This document shows, piece after piece, positions 5,774 through 10,377 of a stretch of 10,377 bases of DNA. The notes under the pieces are model-generated. The model saw nothing but the letters and a program-made list of their open reading frames with translations. It ran no database searches and was not told the DNA's origin. Each line of letters starts with the position of its first letter. Positions within the stretch are counted from its first letter, which is position 1. Position numbers and translations under genes: made by a program. This DNA comes from Dehalococcoidia bacterium (GTDB lineage Bacteria; Chloroflexota; Dehalococcoidia; JACQUA01), in the NCBI GenBank assembly GCA_030689845.1, contig JAUYHV010000333.1, forward strand, positions 1 through 10,377, written 5' to 3'.

Positions 5774-6562
5774 ATGAATTATACGGACATTGGCTTCGCT
5801 AAAAAAGACCGCACCGCTATTATCACACTCAGAAGGCCGGAATCCCGGAACACGGTAAACGCCCGGATGGCAATGGAGGTGCGGGACGCCTGCGCTGAAC
5901 TAAAACAAACAGCGGAAATAAGCGTAGTGATTATCACCGGGGGCGAAAATGAGTTTTTTTGCTGCGGCACCGACTGGGACGACGCTGCCGAATTGATTAA
6001 TGAAGGGAGGAAGGATTACGAGGGTATTATACGGAGTTTTTCCGCCGCTTCAGCAATCGGCTCCCTGGACCAGGTTGTGATTGCTGCCATTAACGGGGAT
6101 TCCCTGGGACAGGGGCTTGAGTTAGCCCTGGCCTGTGACATCAGACTGGCTGCCCCCGGGGCAAAGTTCGGATTCCCCGGGCATGGAGCGGAGATGTTTC
6201 CTTTTGACGGCGCTACCCAGCGCTTACCCCGGGTGGTGGGCAGGTCAAAAGCCCTGGAATTTTTACTTACCGGAGAGGTAGTAGATGCCGCAGCCGCCCT
6301 TGCCGTGGGATTAATCCACGGGATAGCAGGAGAAGGACCCGTCCTGGAGGAAGCTGAGGAGATGGCAAAAAAAATGGCCTCAAAGGCCCCGTTGTCATTA
6401 AGGTTTGCCAAAGAGTCCGTCTTAAAAGGAATGGACCTTACCCTGGAGCAGGGGTTACGCCTGGAAAGCGACCTTTATTACCTTCTGCATACTACTGAAG
6501 ACAGGACGGAAGGCATATCGGCTTTTCGCCAGAAACGGCCTCCAGTTTTCAAGGGTTCATAA
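5774..6562 (+). CDS. Enoyl-CoA hydratase/isomerase (crotonase) family protein with altered active site
   Basis: The 262-residue protein is full length for the family. It has the N-terminal strand TAIITLRRPESRNTVN, the oxyanion-hole strand FFCCGTD (61-67) and a complete C-terminal helix ending EGISAFRQKRPPVFKG. Compared with rat enoyl-CoA hydratase, the first catalytic Glu is kept (E116 in GLEL). The second (Glu164) is replaced by Gly136 in FGFPG. An Asp, D145 in FPFDGATQRL, falls where dienoyl-CoA isomerases place their catalytic Asp. It may therefore be an isomerase, a dienoyl-CoA hydratase or another crotonase reaction rather than a standard hydratase. No in-frame start exists between the stop at 5759 and ATG 5774, and no ribosome binding site is present. 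It is first in an operon, followed after 6 nt by a second crotonase. Confidence 0.9.
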   Translation: MNYTDIGFAKKDRTAIITLRRPESRNTVNARMAMEVRDACAELKQTAEISVVIITGGENEFFCCGTDWDDAAELINEGRKDYEGIIRSFSAASAIGSLDQVVIAAINGDSLGQGLELALACDIRLAAPGAKFGFPGHGAEMFPFDGATQRLPRVVGRSKALEFLLTGEVVDAAAALAVGLIHGIAGEGPVLEEAEEMAKKMASKAPLSLRFAKESVLKGMDLTLEQGLRLESDLYYLLHTTEDRTEGISAFRQKRPPVFKGS

Positions 6563-6568
6563 ACAGCA

Positions 6569-7288
6569 ATGTCTGCCTTTGAAACGATTATTTATGAAAA
6601 AACCGGGGGAAGGGCATATATAACCCTCAACCGTCCCGGGTTCCTGAACGTTTACAACATGAAAATGAGAGACGAACTCTACCAGGCAGCAAGGGCTGTT
6701 ACGGAGGATGAAGAAGTAAAGGTGGTAATAATTAAAGGGGCGGGGGAAAAGGCTTTTTGCGCCGGAGCAGACCTGACGGAATTCCTGACAGCACCCTCAC
6801 CGATTATAGCCAGGCAGGTCAGATGGGAGAGGGACCTCTGGGGAATACTCCTTTCAATACCGCAGCCTGTGATAGCGGCTATGCACGGTTTTGTCCTCGG
6901 CTCAGGTATAGAGATAGCCCTGACCTGCGATTTCCGTATCGCATCCAGCGATGCCCGCTTCGGGCTGCCGGAAGTTGCCCTCGGTATCATACCCGCGGCC
7001 GGAGCCACCCAGACCCTTCCACGTACCATCGGACGGTCTCCCGCCCTGTACATGTTATTGAACGGTGAATTCCTGGATGCACAAGAGGCTTTAAAGCTCG
7101 GCCTGGTCAATAAGGTGGTAGCCCGCGATGAACTTTTACAGGCAGCCGAGACCCTGTCCGAAAATATTATTTCCAGGGATTCAAGGACAGTTCGTTCATT
7201 AAAATCAGCCGTTTACAGGGGCATGGAATTGCCCCTGGAGGACGCTTTGAAACTTGAAAGACGTTTATTCAGCAGCGTAAGCAATTAG
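6569..7288 (+). CDS. Enoyl-CoA hydratase (crotonase family), short C-terminus
   Basis: The protein has 239 residues. It has the canonical active site: oxyanion strand FCAGADL (63-69), Glu115 in GSGIEIAL and Glu135 in FGLPEVALGIIP, so hydration of 2-enoyl-CoA is the expected reaction. The C-terminus stops at ERRLFSSVSN and lacks the usual last 20 or so residues (the EGxxAFxEKRxPxF segment seen in the preceding paralog). The bases after the stop do not encode this segment in another frame, so it is a real short end rather than a nearby frameshift. It starts 6 nt after the upstream crotonase with only a weak AAGGG at a long spacing. Its TAG stop overlaps the AGGG that serves the next gene, which implies translational coupling. 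It probably acts on the same CoA-ester pathway as its neighbour. Confidence 0.9.
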   Translation: MSAFETIIYEKTGGRAYITLNRPGFLNVYNMKMRDELYQAARAVTEDEEVKVVIIKGAGEKAFCAGADLTEFLTAPSPIIARQVRWERDLWGILLSIPQPVIAAMHGFVLGSGIEIALTCDFRIASSDARFGLPEVALGIIPAAGATQTLPRTIGRSPALYMLLNGEFLDAQEALKLGLVNKVVARDELLQAAETLSENIISRDSRTVRSLKSAVYRGMELPLEDALKLERRLFSSVSN

Positions 7289-7297
7289 GGATCTGAT

Positions 7298-8092
7298 TTG
7301 GACTTAGAAACCGGCATAGAAAGAGCGGCAGGGCTGATAAAGAGGTCGCACCGCGTCGTTGTTTTCACGGGAGCGGGCATCAGTACCGAATCGGGTATAC
7401 CCGACTTTCGCGGTCCCGGCGGCATCTGGAGCCGGTACGATCCCGAGGATTTCACCTATCAACGTTTCATCAGTTCAGATAGCGCCAGGATAAAACACTG
7501 GGAAATGATTAAAGAGACCTTCGCAATTGAAGCCAGCCCCAACCCCGCCCACATTGCCATCGCAGAACTGGACCGCCTGGGAAAGCTGGACTGTATCGTT
7601 ACCCAGAATGTGGACAACCTCCATCAAAAAGCCGGGGTTAGCGGGAAAAAGGTCTTCGAACTCCACGGAAACACCCGGTGGATAAAATGCCTCGGCTGCG
7701 GGCAGCGTTATCCCATGTCGGAGATAAGCCAGCGGCTTAAAATGGGAGAGGCCGTTCCCGATTGCGTTAAATGCCATGGAATACTCAAGCCCGATGCCGT
7801 TTTTTTCGGGGAGACTTTACCCCAGGATGTGCTTAACGATGCCATCGCCCATTCCCAGAGTTGCGACCTGTGCATAGTTGTGGGATCGACGCTTTTGGTT
7901 TATCCCGCCGCCTACCTGCCGTATTACGCCGTCCAGGCAGGAGCAAAGTTGATTATTATCAACCTGGGAGAAACGCCCATGGACGCTGAAGCAAGCGTTT
8001 TGATTGCGGGAAAAGCCGGAGAGGTATTAAGCCGCATAATTGAAAAAGTGAAAGGCAGCAGCAATGACGGGGGTGCCTTAGGGGCAGAATGA
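7298..8092 (+). CDS. NAD-dependent protein deacetylase, Sir2 family (Sir2Tm-like)
   Basis: A 264-residue sirtuin that removes acetyl groups from lysines, using NAD+ and yielding nicotinamide and O-acetyl-ADP-ribose. The NAD-binding GAGIS...SGIPDFRG is at residues 25-39, TQNVDNLH at 102-109 and the catalytic His123 in ELHGN. Four zinc cysteines are at 131, 134, 156 and 159, and a GSTLLVYPAA segment follows. It resembles Thermotoga maritima Sir2 closely through the second half (FFGETLPQD, INLGETPMD). The Tyr/Arg pair of CobB/SIRT5-type desuccinylases is not apparent in KHWEMIKETF, so deacetylation is the likelier activity. The start is a TTG at 7298, preceded at 7 nt by AGGG that overlaps the stop of the upstream gene. 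Its position next to an acyl-CoA ligase suggests that ligase as a substrate. Confidence 0.92.
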   Translation: MDLETGIERAAGLIKRSHRVVVFTGAGISTESGIPDFRGPGGIWSRYDPEDFTYQRFISSDSARIKHWEMIKETFAIEASPNPAHIAIAELDRLGKLDCIVTQNVDNLHQKAGVSGKKVFELHGNTRWIKCLGCGQRYPMSEISQRLKMGEAVPDCVKCHGILKPDAVFFGETLPQDVLNDAIAHSQSCDLCIVVGSTLLVYPAAYLPYYAVQAGAKLIIINLGETPMDAEASVLIAGKAGEVLSRIIEKVKGSSNDGGALGAE

Positions 8093-8118
8093 CAGATGTC
8101 GCATAATCGCAGAAGTTC

Positions 8119-8140
8119 CGGGGTATTTGCGGGGTATAAT
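8119..8140 (+). promoter_or_regulatory. Possible promoter/activator site of the ligase gene
   Basis: In the 85-nt gap before the ligase there is a perfect TATAAT (8135-8140) but no acceptable -35. CGGGGTAT occurs twice at an 11-bp step (8119-8126 and 8130-8137), one helical turn, overlapping the -10. An activator-dependent or regulated internal promoter is possible; read-through from the upstream genes is equally possible. Confidence 0.3.
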
Positions 8141-8177
8141 ATTTAAATAAAATTTTAATAAGAAAAGGAAGTGTCAC

Positions 8178-9821
8178 ATGGCTAAACCAGTTCGTATTAC
8201 CGAGGCAATGGTCAGGGAAAACAAGGATAAAGGTATCTGGTCTGATGCAACTATCTCAGATTTCTGGGATAAAAATGCCGAACTGTATCCCGACAAAGAA
8301 GCCGTTGTTGATTCAAAAACAAGGTTAACCTGGGCGGAAGCCAGGGTATGGATAGACAGGCTTGCCCTTGGACTCCTGGAACTCGGCTTCAAGAAAGATG
8401 AGATGCTGGTTGTGGAACTCCCCAACTCTGTCGAACTTGACCTATTACGGGTTGCCACGGAAAAAGCCGGTATACTCTGCCTGCCCGTTCAGAGGAACAA
8501 CAGGCACAAGGAAATGGAATATATATTGAAGCAGACGGAAGCAGCGGGTGTGGTTATCCCCTGGGAATTCCGCGACTTCAATTATTTTGACATGATGCAG
8601 GCTATACGGCCGAGTTTACCCAGGTTGAGACATGTGCTGGTTTCCGGCGACAAAACGCCCCCGGGGACAACTCCTTTGAACTCTCTCCTTAAGAACCCTC
8701 TGGAAAAAAAGTATTCCCCGGACTATTTGCAGAAAACGAAAACACCGGGGACGGATTTTTACCTTGTTATGCATACCACGGGCACAACGGGTTTCCCAAA
8801 ATTCGTGGAGTATCCCATAGCCCCGCGGATATTTTCAAACAAAGGTTTTATAGAGAATTTCAAGCTTACCAACAATGATGTTCTGGGAGCTTTTTCGGCC
8901 GCAGGCGCCGGGCCGAACTGCATAGCTTATTTTACCGCTCCGGAGGCAGGCGCTAAGGTTGTCTGGGAAGAGCACTTCAATCCCGAAGAAGCTTTTCGGC
9001 TGATAGAAAAAGAGCGGATAACCGTTGGGCTGGTGGTACCGACCAACCTGACCCTGATGCTCAGGCACCCGAGCCTGGGGAAATACGACCTCAGCAGCAT
9101 CCGGCTGTGGTGGTGCGTCGGAGCCATGCTCCCCTACCAGATAGCCATTGAAACGGAAGAGAAACTCGGTGGTGTCATCCTCAGCGGTCTCGGGGCAACG
9201 GATTTCGGAGGTTTCACTATACATCCCATAGACACCCCCCAGCAGATACGCCTGACGACTCTGGGTAAGGGAATTCCCGGAATGACCGACCTCATACTGG
9301 TGGATGACAACGGAAAAGAAGTCCCCCACGGTGAGATAGGCGAGGTATGGGCCAGGGGTCCTGCCGCAGTTTCCGGATATTACCGGGACCCCGAGACCAC
9401 AGCCCAGGCCTGGACGCCGGACGGCTGGTTCAAGATGGGTGACCTGGGTTACCTGGACAAAAACGGCGACCTACTGCTGGCAGGACGCAAAAAAGACATG
9501 ATAATCAGGGCCGGCCAGAACATATTCCCGGCAGAGATTGAGAACGTGGTACTTGGGCACCCGAAGGTTGCTGGAGTCGCTATTGTCGGAGTCCCCGATG
9601 CGGTGGTGGGGGAAAAGGCCTGTGCCTTTGTCGTCCTGAAACCGGGGCAAAGCCTGACATTGAAGGAACTGGTTGCCTACATGAACAGCCAGAACATCGC
9701 TCCATACAAGCTTCCTGAGTACCTGGAAACAATAGACGTGCTACCCCTTGTCGGGGACCAGAAAGTGGATAAAAAAGTGTTGCAGCAGGAAGCCATCAGG
9801 CGGCTGGGACTGAAATCCTGA
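8178..9821 (+). CDS. AMP-forming acyl-CoA ligase (class I adenylate-forming enzyme)
   Basis: The 547-residue enzyme activates a carboxylic acid to an acyl-adenylate and then an acyl-CoA thioester. Motifs in order: phosphate loop TTGTTGFPK (200-208), an A5-type GLGATD (337-342, in place of the common YGxTE), GDLGYLD (421-427), GRKKDMIIRAGQNIFPAEIE (436-455), and the A10 region PLVGDQK with catalytic Lys529. Length and layout fit cyclohexanecarboxylate/aryl-acid or medium-chain ligases and EntE-like adenylating enzymes; there is no carrier domain. The substrate cannot be assigned. The ATG follows AAGGAAG at 6 nt. The A10 segment is close to the PX4GK motif acylated by Pat-type enzymes in other ligases, with Gln528 in place of Gly, and a sirtuin gene lies immediately upstream. 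The gene converges on the TRAP permease gene with a 6-nt gap. Confidence 0.92.
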   Translation: MAKPVRITEAMVRENKDKGIWSDATISDFWDKNAELYPDKEAVVDSKTRLTWAEARVWIDRLALGLLELGFKKDEMLVVELPNSVELDLLRVATEKAGILCLPVQRNNRHKEMEYILKQTEAAGVVIPWEFRDFNYFDMMQAIRPSLPRLRHVLVSGDKTPPGTTPLNSLLKNPLEKKYSPDYLQKTKTPGTDFYLVMHTTGTTGFPKFVEYPIAPRIFSNKGFIENFKLTNNDVLGAFSAAGAGPNCIAYFTAPEAGAKVVWEEHFNPEEAFRLIEKERITVGLVVPTNLTLMLRHPSLGKYDLSSIRLWWCVGAMLPYQIAIETEEKLGGVILSGLGATDFGGFTIHPIDTPQQIRLTTLGKGIPGMTDLILVDDNGKEVPHGEIGEVWARGPAAVSGYYRDPETTAQAWTPDGWFKMGDLGYLDKNGDLLLAGRKKDMIIRAGQNIFPAEIENVVLGHPKVAGVAIVGVPDAVVGEKACAFVVLKPGQSLTLKELVAYMNSQNIAPYKLPEYLETIDVLPLVGDQKVDKKVLQQEAIRRLGLKS

Positions 9822-9827
9822 GACAGG

Positions 9828-10377
9828 TCAGGCCGTTACGGCCAACCTCTGCCTTTTTCTTCTTTGCTCCAGGGTAAGGATGATAAATAAAGCTACCCCG
9901 GCTGCCAGTAAAAAATAGTTACGGTGCAGGAGAAAAGAAAAGAGCAATACCGACGTTGCAGCGAAAAAGGCTGTTCTCGATATATCAAGGCGGGTTAAAA
10001 ACTGGCGGGTAAGAGTGAGTTGCAGAGCTACCAGCCCCAGCAGGCTGGCAAGCAAACCGGTTGCCGCGGTTAAAAAGGGTTGCGGCTGTAATATAAGAAC
10101 GGGACAAAAGATAATAAGAAAAGGCACGGCAAAACCCCCGAGGGCTGCTTTAACCGCCTCAAAGGAAGTCTTGAGGTAATTGGCCCCGGCAATCTTTGCC
10201 GCCAGGAGAGAGCCGATGGCAACGGGAGGGGTAACAAAGTTGAGACAGGCAAAGTAGAAAAGGAAGAAATGGGCCTGGAGCAGCGAAAGGCCCATCTTCA
10301 CCAGGGCAGGGGCGGCAACCAGGGCTACAATTATATATACTGCCGTGGTGGGCATACCGCTACCCAGAATGATAGCG
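9828..10377 (-). CDS. TRAP transporter fused permease (DctM-type large subunit), C-terminal part
   Basis: The frame is open to the right edge; 182 C-terminal residues are visible. The text GSGMPTTAVYIIVALVAAPAL is the hallmark of the DctM large permease subunit. It is followed by FFLFYFACLNFVTPPVAIGSLLAAKIAG and several hydrophobic segments, ending in a basic tail (EQRRKRQRLAVTA). The extended hydrophobic tail after the DctM domain is typical of fused 4TM/12TM TRAP permeases, which import organic acids with a periplasmic or lipid-anchored binding protein. The in-frame ATG at 10353-10355 lies inside the conserved motif and is not the start. The binding-protein gene, if present, would be off the right edge. 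The substrate is unknown; an acid used by the neighbouring ligase is an inference. Confidence 0.88.
   Translation of the reverse strand, partial: AIILGSGMPTTAVYIIVALVAAPALVKMGLSLLQAHFFLFYFACLNFVTPPVAIGSLLAAKIAGANYLKTSFEAVKAALGGFAVPFLIIFCPVLILQPQPFLTAATGLLASLLGLVALQLTLTRQFLTRLDISRTAFFAATSVLLFSFLLHRNYFLLAAGVALFIILTLEQRRKRQRLAVTA
9831..9843. terminator. Small hairpin between convergent ligase and TRAP genes
   Basis: GGCCG-TTA-CGGCC is a perfect 5-bp stem lying at the very end of the TRAP coding sequence, about 10 nt after the ligase stop. A T-rich run follows only about 12 nt later on the plus strand, so it is at best a weak terminator. Confidence 0.25.

Noticed and set aside
5218..5777. Two short plus-strand frames (5218-5451 and 5574-5777) as possible small genes
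   Set aside because: They run through hairpins and the MITE-like element, have no good ribosome binding site and show no protein-like composition.
8835..9329. 164-residue minus-strand frame inside the ligase gene
   Set aside because: Antisense to the conserved ligase core; no domain or start signal.
10353..10355. ATG as the start of a 175-residue membrane protein
   Set aside because: It lies within the conserved GSGMPTTAVY motif of DctM permeases, and the frame stays open beyond the right edge.

Overview
This window looks like chromosomal DNA from a strictly anaerobic, probably Gram-positive, acid-degrading bacterium of the Peptococcaceae/Desulfotomaculaceae type (Pelotomaculum-like). This is inferred from the mix of genes: stand-alone fumarate-reductase/APS-reductase-type flavoproteins, a two-cluster ferredoxin, crotonase-family enzymes, an acyl-CoA ligase, a Thermotoga-like sirtuin and a fused TRAP permease. 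It also fits the strong AGGAG ribosome binding sites and medium GC content. The assignment is tentative. Seven genes are complete or near complete; two more are cut by the window edges.

Layout. (1) 1-1408, minus strand: a large FAD-binding oxidoreductase whose C-terminus lies beyond the left edge. (2) 1409-1842: a divergent intergenic region with a promoter for each flanking gene, a 20-bp perfect palindrome and a MITE-like palindromic repeat. (3) 1843-3078, plus strand: an MFS exporter. (4) 3085-5030, minus strand: a two-gene unit of a second, paralogous FAD oxidoreductase and a 2x[4Fe-4S] ferredoxin, converging on the MFS gene. (5) 5031-5773: about 740 bp without a credible gene, holding REP-like hairpins and a second copy of the MITE-like element. 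(6) 5774-9821, plus strand: two crotonase-family genes, a Sir2 deacetylase and an AMP-forming acyl-CoA ligase. The first three are packed 6 and 9 nt apart; the ligase follows after 85 nt with its own possible promoter. (7) 9828 to the right edge, minus strand: the C-terminal part of a fused TRAP-transporter permease.

How it may fit together (inference). A TRAP system could import an organic acid, the ligase activate it to a CoA thioester, and the crotonases hydrate or isomerise the unsaturated thioester. The flavoprotein/ferredoxin pair could carry out a redox step coupled to low-potential electron carriers. The sirtuin sits where it could reactivate the ligase by removing an acyl group from its A10 lysine (K529). 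The substrate cannot be read from the sequence.

Points most worth a second look: the first crotonase lacks one of the two canonical catalytic glutamates but has an aspartate where dienoyl-CoA isomerases keep theirs; a consensus promoter would make that gene's mRNA nearly leaderless; the sirtuin-ligase pairing comes with a near-PX4GK acylation motif; the paralogous flavoproteins lack the fumarate-reductase hallmarks; and two related terminal-inverted-repeat elements occur in the two large intergenic regions.
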